Positions 1 to 6,940 of a stretch of 62,781 nucleotides of DNA are shown piece after piece. Made by a program: the position numbers and the translations under genes. The stretch's first letter is position 1, and each line of letters opens with the position of its first letter. Source of the stretch: a virus; IMG/VR virus record IMGVR_UViG_3300036840_000070, positions 1-62,781 of that record, one strand, 5' to 3'. Under the pieces are notes generated by a model. It saw nothing but the letters and a program-made list of their open reading frames with translations. It did no database searches and had not been told where the DNA came from.

Positions 1-348
1 GGGGCTTTCTGGGGGCGGGTGACGAAGGCGCGCATCGCAGCCCAGCTGCCGAAGATCCGGCACTGGCAGCTCATCGAGGGCACGTACGATCAGGCGCCTG
101 ACGTTGAAGCAACGTGGTTCATCGATCCACCGTACGAGGTGGCGGGTAACCACCAGTATGGCCCGCGCTGCCAAGCGAAGGATCTAGACTTCAGCGCGCT
201 GGGCGCGTGGTGCCAACAGCGCCGCGGGCAAGTCATGGTCTGTGAGAACGTGGGCGCGAGCTGGCTGCCGTTCCGCCCGTTCGTGGGGATGACCGGCAGC
301 CACAAAGCGTCCGTTGAAGCCATCTGGACGAACGATGCCGCGGCCTAA
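1..348 (+). CDS. D12-class DNA adenine methyltransferase, C-terminal half
   Basis: Frame 1 is open from the first base with no start codon and ends at a TAA at 346-348 (115 residues). It contains DPPY at fragment residues 42-45 within WFIDPPYE, the catalytic motif IV of amino-methyltransferases that add a methyl group to adenine N6. The last base of the window joins in frame to base 1, so this is the C-terminal half of the gene that starts at 62425; the joined protein would be 234 residues, with DPPY near 161-164. That length suits small phage Dam/D12 enzymes. The terminase-like gene overlaps its end. Confidence 0.85.
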   Translation, partial: GAFWGRVTKARIAAQLPKIRHWQLIEGTYDQAPDVEATWFIDPPYEVAGNHQYGPRCQAKDLDFSALGAWCQQRRGQVMVCENVGASWLPFRPFVGMTGSHKASVEAIWTNDAAA

Positions 349-877
349 GACCTTCGAGCGCTGGGAGGGCGCGCTCACGCAGCGCGAAGCCCACATCGAG
401 GAGATCATCACGAAGATGCAAAGCGGCGCGTGGCTCACCGGCGTGAGCGACCGCACGCTGGCCAAAGAGTGGAACCTGGATCCCGCCACGGTGCGGCACT
501 ACGCCGCGGAGGCCAGCCGCGCCATCCGCCGCCGGCTGCGGGATACGCCCGAAGCGAAGGAAGAAGCGCGCGCCCAGGTGCTGCAGCTGTTCGAAGTGAT
601 CCGGGCGAAGGCCATGGCCAACGGCGACAGCTCGAGCCTGCGCGTGGCGCTCGAGGCCACGCGGCTCTACGGGTATTACCTGGGGCTCGAGCCTGCCAAG
701 CGCCTGGACGTGACCGAGCGCGGGGATGACTTCTTTGCCGGATGGACCACCGAGGAGAAGCTGGCCTTCAGCCGCGATGGCGTGCAGCCCACGGGGCGGG
801 CAAAGCGCGCGCTCCGTAGTATCATCACCACGGAGGGCAACGGCGTGGATGACGATCCGACCGAGCCCCGGCACTGA
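335..877 (+). CDS. Putative small terminase subunit / HTH DNA-binding protein
   Basis: A 180-residue protein starting MPRPKTFERW. Residues about 35-65 look like a helix-turn-helix (SDRTLAKEWNLDPATVRHYA), followed by a basic, Ala/Arg-rich helical stretch and a charged tail. Small terminase subunits recognise the packaging site and have this general layout. The large subunit lies 3.4 kb downstream on the same strand, further away than usual, so the role is inferred. A TTG start at 314 is possible, but ATG 335 overlaps the methyltransferase stop and is preferred. Confidence 0.55.
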   Translation: MPRPKTFERWEGALTQREAHIEEIITKMQSGAWLTGVSDRTLAKEWNLDPATVRHYAAEASRAIRRRLRDTPEAKEEARAQVLQLFEVIRAKAMANGDSSSLRVALEATRLYGYYLGLEPAKRLDVTERGDDFFAGWTTEEKLAFSRDGVQPTGRAKRALRSIITTEGNGVDDDPTEPRH

Positions 878-949
878 TGCACGAACGCACGGCTGCACTG
901 ATGCACGCATGCACGCATGCACGGCTGCACGAACACACGGAGGCACGGA
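878..949 (+). repeat. Octamer array R1: nine direct 8-bp units (TGCACGNN)
   Basis: Nine contiguous octamers start at 878, 886, 894, 902, 910, 918, 926, 934 and 942: TGCACGAA, CGCACGGC, TGCACTGA, TGCACGCA, TGCACGCA, TGCACGGC, TGCACGAA, CACACGGA, GGCACGGA. The final A is the A of the ATG at 949, and the last two units supply its GGAGG ribosome-binding site. Four more arrays of the same octamer lie at 23344, 35136, 46139 and 47331. An 8-bp tandem period is typical of ribbon-helix-helix binding sites. Confidence 0.9.
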
Positions 950-1137
950 TGTTACGCACGGACTACAGCGATCACCTCGAGGCGCAAGCCCGGCAGTTTG
1001 AGCAGCGGGCGTCCATGATCGAAGCCAGCAATCCGCAGGCGGCTGCCAGCGATCGGCGTGAGGCGGAGCGGCTGCGCCGGCAGGCACGTGCGATGCGCAG
1101 CAGCAAACAGCTGCGCCCGGGTGTGCGGAGCGCCTGA
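949..1137 (+). CDS. Small charged helical protein downstream of octamer array R1
   Basis: A 62-residue protein starting MLRTDYSDHLEAQ; mostly helical, rich in Arg, Gln and Ala. The frame is open further upstream, but that part only translates the octamer repeats (runs of His, Ala, Thr, Cys), so the ATG at 949 with GGAGG five bases before it is the likely start. The stop overlaps the next start as TGATG. Function not recognised. The placement suggests it is controlled by whatever binds R1. Confidence 0.6.
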   Translation: MLRTDYSDHLEAQARQFEQRASMIEASNPQAAASDRREAERLRRQARAMRSSKQLRPGVRSA

Positions 1138-1301
1138 TGCCCTGGCCGCGCGTGACCGTGCCGCGCACCAGCGCTCGGCGTGGCAAGCGGATCAAGGTGC
1201 GCTTCGGCTGCCGTCACTGCCGGCGTGACTTCCGCGTGCGCTACCTGGCGATGAAGTATGGCACCACGGGGCGGAAGGTCCGCCGCTGGTATTGCGACTG
1301 A
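1137..1301 (+). CDS. Small basic zinc-finger-like protein, 54 aa
   Basis: A short gene coupled at both ends (TGATG at 1137 and at 1301). The product is very basic, with CRHCRRDFRVRY in the middle and WYCD at the end, so up to four Cys/His ligands could bind zinc. Similar short CxxC proteins are frequent in this genome. Function not recognised. The perfect start/stop overlaps argue that it is real despite its length. Confidence 0.5.
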   Translation: MPWPRVTVPRTSARRGKRIKVRFGCRHCRRDFRVRYLAMKYGTTGRKVRRWYCD

Positions 1302-1759
1302 TGCCGCGCCGCTCCGCTTGCGCTGCCTGGCCACCGTGGCCGAAGATGCGTCCCATGGCGGATGACGCGCGCAGCAACCCGGAGGCGCAGAAGCTGAATG
1401 GTGAGCTCACCGAGCTGTGCCAGCAGCTGGTGCAGGCAGCTGAGCGCTACACACGCGAGGGCAGCCGCGAAGCGTTCGATGCGTGGACGGCCGTCAATCA
1501 CCGCTACGTGGAGAAGCACCGCCGGTGGTGGGCGCTCACCATGCCGGACGTGGACTACGATTCGGTCTTCGGGCGGCACCATGCCGGACGTGGACTACGA
1601 TTCGGTCTTCGGGCGGTGAGCAGGGAGGCACGCGATGAGCAAGTCACCGAACGCAAGGGCCGTGTCCACGGACGCGCTGGAAACGCTGGGCAAGATCCAC
1701 GAACGCGAGGAGAAGCGCGACGCGATCCACCTGGCGGTCGAGCCCGTCATCGCGGGTGA
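1301..1759 (+). CDS. Hypothetical helical protein whose 3' end is altered by a 40-bp tandem duplication
   Basis: The start overlaps the previous stop; an internal start at 1355 (MADDARSNPEAQ) may be the true one. The first 90 or so residues are a plausible charged helical protein. The frame then enters a perfect 40-bp duplication (1537-1616). With one copy the gene would end DYDSVFGR at a TGA; the second copy shifts the frame and adds about 60 low-quality residues antagonistic to the next gene, which it overlaps. Function unknown. The C-terminus after the repeat is probably not functional. Confidence 0.45.
   Translation: MPRRSACAAWPPWPKMRPMADDARSNPEAQKLNGELTELCQQLVQAAERYTREGSREAFDAWTAVNHRYVEKHRRWWALTMPDVDYDSVFGRHHAGRGLRFGLRAVSREARDEQVTERKGRVHGRAGNAGQDPRTRGEARRDPPGGRARHRG
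1537..1616 (+). repeat. Perfect 40-bp tandem duplication
   Basis: The unit beginning CACCATGCCGGACGTGGACT and ending TTCGGTCTTCGGGCGG occurs at 1537-1576 and again at 1577-1616 without a mismatch. Forty is not a multiple of three, so the duplication shifts the reading frame of the gene it lies in. It is either recent slippage or an assembly error. Confidence 0.95.
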
Positions 1760-1889
1760 GGTGCTGCAGCCCGGGCAGCACATGCGTGACGCCTTCCAGC
1801 CCGATGAATTCTGGCCTCGCTACGAGCGCGTCACCGGCAGAACGGTGGGCCCTGACAAGCAATATTCGTTCTTTAGCTGCAGCTGCTGA
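1635..1889 (+). CDS. Hypothetical protein, 84 aa, with FFSCSC C-terminus
   Basis: Starts MSKSPNARAV after a clear GGGAGG ribosome-binding site seven bases upstream. Residues 20-45 are charged and helical; the end is aromatic and ends CSC. No family recognised. It follows the duplication and is the last gene before a hairpin region, so it probably closes a small transcription unit. Confidence 0.6.
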   Translation: MSKSPNARAVSTDALETLGKIHEREEKRDAIHLAVEPVIAGEVLQPGQHMRDAFQPDEFWPRYERVTGRTVGPDKQYSFFSCSC

Positions 1890-1891
1890 GC

Positions 1892-1966
1892 GCTGAGCCT
1901 GCGCGTCGGTGCCGGCATGCGGCTGGCGGCTTTTATCCATCCCGACGCGCGGGGCTCAGGCTCAGC
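1892..1966 (+). terminator. Long imperfect hairpin between small genes
   Basis: The left arm at 1892-1908 (GCTGAGCCTG then CGCGTCGG) pairs with the right arm at 1943-1966 (CGACGCGC, then GGCTCAGGCTCAGC), with a bulge and a loop of about 35 bases. It has no T-run, so it may be a terminator in G+C-rich style or a regulatory hairpin. It lies just upstream of the promoter at 2013. Confidence 0.4.
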
Positions 1967-2012
1967 AGCAGTAGACGCCCCCGCGGGTGAGGGCGCGTTG
2001 CCCCGGCGTGGC

Positions 2013-2018
2013 TATCTT
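2013..2018 (+). promoter_or_regulatory. -10 box TATCTT, six bases before ATG 2025 (leaderless type)
   Basis: TATCTT is followed by six bases and then the ATG at 2025, with no purine-rich ribosome-binding site between. The same TANNNT-to-start geometry recurs at many starts in this genome. Confidence 0.5.
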
Positions 2019-2024
2019 GCAACG

Positions 2025-2378
2025 ATGACCGACGCACGCACGGACCTGCATGACGCGCAGCTGCGGCTCGCGCACCAGCTGGCGCGTGCTGGCGCCAGCG
2101 CCGCTGACATCGTGGCCGAGCTCACACCCAGCATGGAGGACATCCTGCTCCTACTGGTGAGCGATCCCGCGCTGCCCACCGCCGGCTCGGCGCGGGAGCA
2201 CGCAGCGCAGCTCGAGGTGGCAAACCACCGGCTTGCCCGTGACTACCGCCGCAGCCAGGAGCGCCTGGCGGCTGCCACCAGCGATCAGCTGGCGATGGTG
2301 CTCGACATGGATCGGCTGCGCCTGAAGGTGAGCAGCGCGCCGCCGCCGCGGGGGCTGAGCCATGACGCTGACGGCTGA
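2025..2378 (+). CDS. Hypothetical protein, 117 aa, paralogue of the gene at 3683
   Basis: Starts MTDARTDLHDAQ. Pattern: an N-terminal helix with LRLAHQLARAGASAADI, a helix around EDILLLLVSD, and a basic C-terminal coiled-coil-like segment. The product of 3683-4009 has the same order (LRLVHELSAEGHSPEAI, then a Leu-rich segment, then a basic helix), so the two probably arose by duplication. The N-terminal part resembles a helix-turn-helix, but I cannot assign a function. Confidence 0.6.
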   Translation: MTDARTDLHDAQLRLAHQLARAGASAADIVAELTPSMEDILLLLVSDPALPTAGSAREHAAQLEVANHRLARDYRRSQERLAAATSDQLAMVLDMDRLRLKVSSAPPPRGLSHDADG

Positions 2379-2892
2379 GCACCAGGCCCTCGCGGGCAGG
2401 ATCGCCAGCAACTGGATGCGCAAGCTGCCGCCGATGGTGAAGGCGGACGCCATCCGACAGGCGGCGCTGCGCGGCGCGTGGGATGCGCTGCGACTGGATC
2501 CGGACGCGTCCACCGCGTACCTGCGCCTGCGGATCAACGGTGAGATCATCCAGGAGCTGCGCGATCACGACTGGCATAACCGCGGCCAGCGCCAGCGCGG
2601 TGAGCACTACGCCTTCGTCTACTACGAGCATCCCGATGACATGGAGGATGCGCTCGAGCACGCGGGCGCCCAGAGCATCCCGTCACCGGAGGATGCGCTC
2701 GAGCGCAAGCGCTGCGTGGAGCGCGCGCTCAGCACGCCGATGACCGCCAAGGACCAGCGCATCCTGCGTGAATACTTCGTCGAGGGCCGCACGATGCGCG
2801 CGATTGGTGAAGGGCTGGGCATCAGCGAAGCGCGCGTGAGCCAGCGCACCACTATCGCGATCGAGCGGATGCGGTGTACAGTCATGGCATGA
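2362..2892 (+). CDS. RNA polymerase sigma factor, sigma-70 family (phage-encoded)
   Basis: A 176-residue protein. The N-terminal half fits sigma region 2 (LRLRINGEIIQELRDHDW, with the WHNR sequence typical of FliA/WhiG-like factors). The C-terminus is a clear region 4 helix-turn-helix: TAKDQRILREYFVEGRTMRA, then IGEGLGISEARVSQ, then a basic end. It would redirect host RNA polymerase to phage promoters. Its start overlaps the previous stop and its stop overlaps the next start. Many promoters here share TANNNT boxes with little -35 conservation, which might reflect this factor, although that is not demonstrated. Confidence 0.85.
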   Translation: MTLTAEHQALAGRIASNWMRKLPPMVKADAIRQAALRGAWDALRLDPDASTAYLRLRINGEIIQELRDHDWHNRGQRQRGEHYAFVYYEHPDDMEDALEHAGAQSIPSPEDALERKRCVERALSTPMTAKDQRILREYFVEGRTMRAIGEGLGISEARVSQRTTIAIERMRCTVMA

Positions 2893-3395
2893 GCCATGGG
2901 GATCGGGACAACGCCCGCGCGCTCGGGCAAGACCTGCACCTAGCGCGCATCATCGGTCGCGTGCGGGCGCAGTGCTTAGAGCGCCGCTTCGCCACGTACG
3001 TGATGGAGGTCTACGAGCAGGAAGGGCGCGGCAACGGACCCGAAATCGGCGATCCGAACGTCGAGCGCCTCGTCGAAGACCACGTCGGGTTGCCTATTGG
3101 CGAATGCTCGAGGTGCGGTAAACGCGCGCCGCTGCGCGATACGCTCATGAGCCCGAAGGGGCTCGGGCACGACCTGATCTGCGCGTGGGGTTGCGACGGC
3201 GATATTGCTGCCCAGTTCAGCGACGGCGAGGAGCAGCCCCAGCCGCCGCCCGAGGGCACGCGCACGCATGCGTGGATCGGGCCCGGCGGCATCGTGCGCA
3301 ACGGGCAATGGGTGAGCGTGGTTTGCGACGTCCCACCGCCGCCGCCCCAGCCCGAGCGCCCCCGCAATACGCTGCCGTACGGGTCGCTGCGATGA
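2889..3395 (+). CDS. Zinc-ribbon protein, 168 aa, proline-rich tail
   Basis: Starts by ATGA overlap with the sigma factor stop (MSHGDRDNARAL). A helical N-terminus is followed by CSRCGKRAPLRD and later CAWGC, a likely four-Cys zinc ribbon, then a Pro-rich stretch. No family recognised. Co-transcription with the sigma factor is likely given the four-base overlap. Confidence 0.7.
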   Translation: MSHGDRDNARALGQDLHLARIIGRVRAQCLERRFATYVMEVYEQEGRGNGPEIGDPNVERLVEDHVGLPIGECSRCGKRAPLRDTLMSPKGLGHDLICAWGCDGDIAAQFSDGEEQPQPPPEGTRTHAWIGPGGIVRNGQWVSVVCDVPPPPPQPERPRNTLPYGSLR

Positions 3396-3457
3396 CCGAG
3401 CGCAGCTACACACCCATCTCGGCAGCGCGGCGCTACGGGTGGGAGGATGACGAATGA
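3392..3457 (+). CDS. Possible 21-aa peptide in an overlap chain
   Basis: MTERSYTPISAARRYGWEDDE, with ATGA overlaps at both ends. It has no independent support beyond this perfect coupling, and its acidic end resembles the end of the gene at 3683 (EDDE). It may only carry ribosomes across to the next gene. Confidence 0.3.
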   Translation: MTERSYTPISAARRYGWEDDE

Positions 3458-3726
3458 TCCCCGTGCGCTTCTGTGAGGCGTGCCGCTGCGTGGAATCCGA
3501 GCCCGTGTGCGCGGACTGCGGGGGAGCCGTAGTGCTGCGCTACCTGGCCGATCCCGAACAGAAGACAGTGCTGCAGAGCCTGGCGGACGCGCCGCGCGAC
3601 GAGCTGCGGGCGTACCTGCACCGCAATCCCTTGTCGCTACCACGTCGGGTGCGCGACGCCCTTAGGGCCGAGCTCTATCGGCGTGACGTGGCCGAGGCCC
3701 GCGGTGCAGCCGAGCGCCTGGGCTGA
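3454..3726 (+). CDS. Zinc-ribbon protein, 90 aa
   Basis: CEACRCVESEPVCADCGG near the N-terminus gives two CxxC knuckles of a zinc ribbon; the rest is helical and basic. Starts by ATGA overlap and its 3' end overlaps the next gene by 44 bases in a different frame. Function unknown. Confidence 0.65.
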   Translation: MIPVRFCEACRCVESEPVCADCGGAVVLRYLADPEQKTVLQSLADAPRDELRAYLHRNPLSLPRRVRDALRAELYRRDVAEARGAAERLG

Positions 3727-4009
3727 CTTCATCGATGCCCGGCTGCGGCTGGTGCATGAGCTGAGCGCCGAAGGCCACAGCCCCGAAGCCATCGCGCTGC
3801 GCATCAGCGTGCCCGACGCGCGTCTGGTGGCGCAGCTACTGGACACGCCCACCGAGCCCGCGATCCCCGGCTGCTCACGGCACCTGGCGTGCATGTGGCG
3901 TGACCGCGCGCAGGCGCTAGAGCGTGAGCTGCTCGGCGTGGACGCCCCCGCGGGCGCGCCCGTGATCACGGACATCCGTGAGCTGCAGCCACGCGAGGAT
4001 GACGAATGA
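3683..4009 (+). CDS. Hypothetical protein, 108 aa, paralogue of the gene at 2025
   Basis: GTG start. From residue 15 it parallels the 2025-2378 product: LRLVHELSAEGHSPEAIALR matches LRLAHQLARAGASAADIVAE, and both end in a charged helix. Probable small DNA-binding or adaptor protein. It ends LQPREDDE and overlaps the next gene by ATGA. Confidence 0.6.
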   Translation: MTWPRPAVQPSAWADFIDARLRLVHELSAEGHSPEAIALRISVPDARLVAQLLDTPTEPAIPGCSRHLACMWRDRAQALERELLGVDAPAGAPVITDIRELQPREDDE

Positions 4010-4347
4010 CCGACGTCTACGTGTGCCCGCAGTGCAATTCCACGTCGCCCCGCCACCGCTGCCCGGTGGTGCCGCGCACGCCACCGATCAACGCGGGCTG
4101 CCCGCACCACGCCGAAGACGCCGTCTGCACCGAGTGCCCGGGGCACACGGCCACCGATGGCTATGGCTTCCCGCACCCGACGGAAGCCAAAGGCCTGCGC
4201 CGGCTGCAGCGGTGCAAACACTGCGGTGAGCTGATCGAGCCCCCGCACTGGGTGAACGACATCCGTGGCGCGTGGTTTGGCTGCGTGCCGTGCTTCAAGC
4301 GCGCGCAGCAGGTAGCCTCCGAGGGCGATGCCACGCCGAAGCCGTGA
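4006..4347 (+). CDS. Multi-zinc-finger protein, 113 aa, upstream of terminase
   Basis: Contains CPQCNSTSPRHRC, then CPHHAEDAVCTEC, then CKHCGELIEPPHW and CVPC: enough Cys/His pairs for two or three zinc sites. Overlaps the large terminase start by 20 bases. No family recognised. It may be a packaging accessory, judged only by position. Confidence 0.7.
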   Translation: MTDVYVCPQCNSTSPRHRCPVVPRTPPINAGCPHHAEDAVCTECPGHTATDGYGFPHPTEAKGLRRLQRCKHCGELIEPPHWVNDIRGAWFGCVPCFKRAQQVASEGDATPKP

Positions 4348-5839
4348 GCTCACCGAGGAGGAGATTGACCGCCGCGCGCGCGCGCGGCTGAGCGCGCTCG
4401 AGGACCAGGCGGAGCACGACCTGGGCTGTTTCATCGAGCTGCGCACGCCGCAGTACGACGCTCCCGAGCACCTGCGCCCGCTGCTGGACGCGCTGGACCG
4501 CAGCATGCGCGAGCCGGTGTTCGCGCTGGTGGAAGCGGCGCCGCGGCACGGCAAGACGGACACCATCCTGCACGGCTGCGCGCGGCGGCTGCGCTACCGC
4601 CCCGAAGATCATGTGCAGTACTGCACGTATTCGTCACCGCTGGCGTTCCGCAAGTCACGCAAGACCCGTGAGATAGCCGCGCGCGCAGGCGTGTGGATCG
4701 GTGACGAGGAGCGCCGGCGCAACCGCTTCGATGCCGCCAGCGCCGTGAGCTACTGGGAAACCATTCGCGGCGGCAGCTTCACCGCGGGCGGTCTGGCGGG
4801 GCAGTTCGTTGGCAGCGGCTCGAACCTGACGGTCTTCGACGATCCGTTCAAGAATCGCGATCAGGCTGAATCACCGGTGTATCAGGAGAAGGTGATGGAG
4901 ACCTGGAAGGGCTCCCTCGCCAACCGCATCGAGCCGGGTGGCTCAGCGTTCGTGACGCACCAGCCGTGGAACGATCTGGATCCCATCGCGCAGCTGCGCG
5001 CGGAGAAGGCGGGCGGTGATGGGCAGGATTGGGAGGTGATCAGCCTGCCCGCGGTGATCGATGCCGTCTACGACCGCGATGACAACCTGATCGGCGGCAT
5101 GCCGCTATGGCCCGCGCGCTGGACGCTGCGTGAGCTGGCGAAGGTCAAGCGGCGCGTCGGCCCCTACAACTGGTATTCGCAATATACGCTCGACCGCCGG
5201 CCGCGTGGCGACCGGCTCTTCCACGATCCCGCACGCTACGTCACGCCCACCGTGAACGGGGCCGTCGTGGTGATCAGCTGCGATCCCGGCATCGAGAAGG
5301 ACACGAAGCGCGACAGCAGCGGCATCGTGGTGGGCGCGTGCTACCGCAAGCCGAGCCCCTACCACCGCCCCGGCAAGCCGCATTATGAAGTCTGGATTGA
5401 CGTGCTGCTGGCGGTGGAGCAGTGGCGCGACATCCCCGATCTGGTGGACTACCTCGAGACCCTGCAGACGGACCCAGGCCACTACCCGGGGGCGCCCGTC
5501 ATCCTTGAGGAGGTCTCGGCCTTCAAGGCCCTGAGCCAGATCGCCAGCCGCGTCAACAGCCGGGCGCGGTTCTACCCGGTGACGCCGAAGGGAAACAAGT
5601 TCCTGCGCGCCCAGCCGGCGGCGCTGGCCTGGAATCAAGGGCGGATCCGGGTCCCGCTGGACGAGCCCTGGGCGCTGGATTTCATTCGCGAAGCCCAGCG
5701 GTTCACGGGACGTGAGGGCGGGCGGGACAATCGTGTTGACGCGCTGACCCAGCTTTATGACTATTGCGAGCGGCTGCTGGCCGCGTACGCGGAAGCGGTC
5801 TCGGGGGGCGAATCGATGATGGCATCGTCGCCCTTCTAG
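4328..5839 (+). CDS. terL: Terminase large subunit
   Basis: Packages DNA into the prohead with an ATPase and cuts it with an RNase H-fold nuclease. A 503-residue protein with Walker-A-like APRHGKTD at 71-78, Walker B VFDDPF at 169-174, nuclease VISCDPG with Asp319, and RDNRVDALTQ with a C-terminal Asp at 471. The order and length match phage large terminases. Starts at ATG 4328 within the end of the zinc-finger gene. It is separated from the portal by about 9.5 kb of small genes, a wide gap for this pair. Confidence 0.93.
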   Translation: MPRRSRELTEEEIDRRARARLSALEDQAEHDLGCFIELRTPQYDAPEHLRPLLDALDRSMREPVFALVEAAPRHGKTDTILHGCARRLRYRPEDHVQYCTYSSPLAFRKSRKTREIAARAGVWIGDEERRRNRFDAASAVSYWETIRGGSFTAGGLAGQFVGSGSNLTVFDDPFKNRDQAESPVYQEKVMETWKGSLANRIEPGGSAFVTHQPWNDLDPIAQLRAEKAGGDGQDWEVISLPAVIDAVYDRDDNLIGGMPLWPARWTLRELAKVKRRVGPYNWYSQYTLDRRPRGDRLFHDPARYVTPTVNGAVVVISCDPGIEKDTKRDSSGIVVGACYRKPSPYHRPGKPHYEVWIDVLLAVEQWRDIPDLVDYLETLQTDPGHYPGAPVILEEVSAFKALSQIASRVNSRARFYPVTPKGNKFLRAQPAALAWNQGRIRVPLDEPWALDFIREAQRFTGREGGRDNRVDALTQLYDYCERLLAAYAEAVSGGESMMASSPF

Positions 5840-5856
5840 GAAAGGGATCCACATCG

Positions 5857-6216
5857 ATGAGCTTTGCCCGTAAAACGCGCCGCGGCGCGGGCGCACCGCC
5901 GCGCCCACCCGCAGGTGACACGAAGACCACGCTGGTGGCGGACCTGCAGCAGAAGACGGAGACGCCCGAGCGGAACGTGATCATCGAGCTGGCCACCGCT
6001 GGCCACTATCACGATTTCGACAGCGACCTGCCGGCACCGAAGATGCAGCTCGTGGCCGATCTGATCGAAGCTGGCTATGAGGATCTTGCCGAGAACGTGA
6101 AGCGCGGCGCGTATGACAACGAGGCGCCCACGCTCGCGCAGCGCGAACAGATGCGCGATGAGGTGGGGCCCGAGCTGTACGATGCGCTCTTCCGTGAGCC
6201 CCGGGGGCGGGCATGA
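5857..6216 (+). CDS. Hypothetical protein, 119 aa
   Basis: ATG 5857 (MSFARKTRRGAGAPP) follows GGAAAGGGAT, an acceptable ribosome-binding site. A basic, Pro-rich start is followed by an acidic helical body (PKMQLVADLIEAGYEDLAEN). First gene after terL. Overlaps the next start by ATGA. No family recognised. Confidence 0.65.
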   Translation: MSFARKTRRGAGAPPRPPAGDTKTTLVADLQQKTETPERNVIIELATAGHYHDFDSDLPAPKMQLVADLIEAGYEDLAENVKRGAYDNEAPTLAQREQMRDEVGPELYDALFREPRGRA

Positions 6217-6719
6217 GCGACGGGGATGTGGCGTTCGAATACTGCCCGGACTGCGATGGCTACAAGGGCACCGATGAGCTCGGGCACTGCGCCGCGTGCC
6301 ACGGCAACCTGACGGTGCTCTTCGTGCCGTTCGATCGCGTGCGTGAGAAGCTGGCGCGCCGCGGCCTGTTCGGATGGGACGTGGTGGAGCGCAAACAATG
6401 CTCTGCCGCGCCGGATCTGCTCGAGCCGATCTGCGCTGAGGTGAAGCGGATCGAGCGCAAGGGCGCGCTGCAGGATCGCGTGGAGGTCTTCATCGGTCAG
6501 AAGAGCGTGGGCGTGCTGACCGTGCCCTTCGATCTGGGTGACCGCATCGGCCGCGCGCTGTGCACGGGTGACGTGATGCTGGGCACCGCGAAGAAGCTGC
6601 TGGCGGAGGAGCCCGATCCAGACGCGCGCGTCGATGAGCTGGCGAAGCAATACGCGGAGGAGCTGCGCAAGGGCATCGCCCGCGCGCGGTTCGCTGCCGA
6701 GCTGTGGGGCAAGTCATGA
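6213..6719 (+). CDS. Zinc-ribbon protein, 168 aa
   Basis: CPDCDGYKGTDELGHCAACH at the N-terminus resembles DnaJ-like or rubredoxin-like knuckles and should bind zinc. The middle (VEVFIGQKSVGVLTVPFDLG) is beta-rich and the end helical. A similar pattern (a stretch with DSKLSGILRVDEGEGDRLAE) occurs in the next gene, so the two may share a fold. ATGA overlaps on both sides. Confidence 0.65.
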   Translation: MSDGDVAFEYCPDCDGYKGTDELGHCAACHGNLTVLFVPFDRVREKLARRGLFGWDVVERKQCSAAPDLLEPICAEVKRIERKGALQDRVEVFIGQKSVGVLTVPFDLGDRIGRALCTGDVMLGTAKKLLAEEPDPDARVDELAKQYAEELRKGIARARFAAELWGKS

Positions 6720-6940
6720 TCACCAGCGTTGAATGCTACCGCCGCGGCGGTCACGATGAGGTGTACGTCTTCGTCGACAGCAAGCTGAGCGGGATCCTTC
6801 GCGTGGACGAAGGCGAAGGCGATCGGCTCGCTGAGACCATCCGGCAAGGCGCAATGCTCGACCCGCTCGCGGGCACGCTGGATCCCGTGGCCGCCCTCGA
6901 TGCGTACGAGCGCACGAAGCGCGCAGGGGAGGGCGACTGA
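6716..6940 (+). CDS. Hypothetical protein, 74 aa
   Basis: MITSVECYRRGGHDEVYVFV: short beta-rich N-terminus, then a helix. Its core resembles the second half of the preceding gene. Overlaps TGA/ATG at both ends. Function unknown. Confidence 0.55.
   Translation: MITSVECYRRGGHDEVYVFVDSKLSGILRVDEGEGDRLAETIRQGAMLDPLAGTLDPVAALDAYERTKRAGEGD

Noticed and set aside
878-949. CRISPR array or coding region for His/Ala/Thr-rich peptides
   Set aside because: Units are 8 bp with no spacers, and the peptide is the direct translation of the repeats. A protein-binding array fits better.
233-1195. A 320-codon minus-strand open frame over the small terminase region
   Set aside because: It is antisense to overlapping, well-coupled plus-strand genes and reads as Arg/Pro/His/Ala low complexity, including a translation of the octamer array. 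Typical shadow frame of high-G+C DNA.
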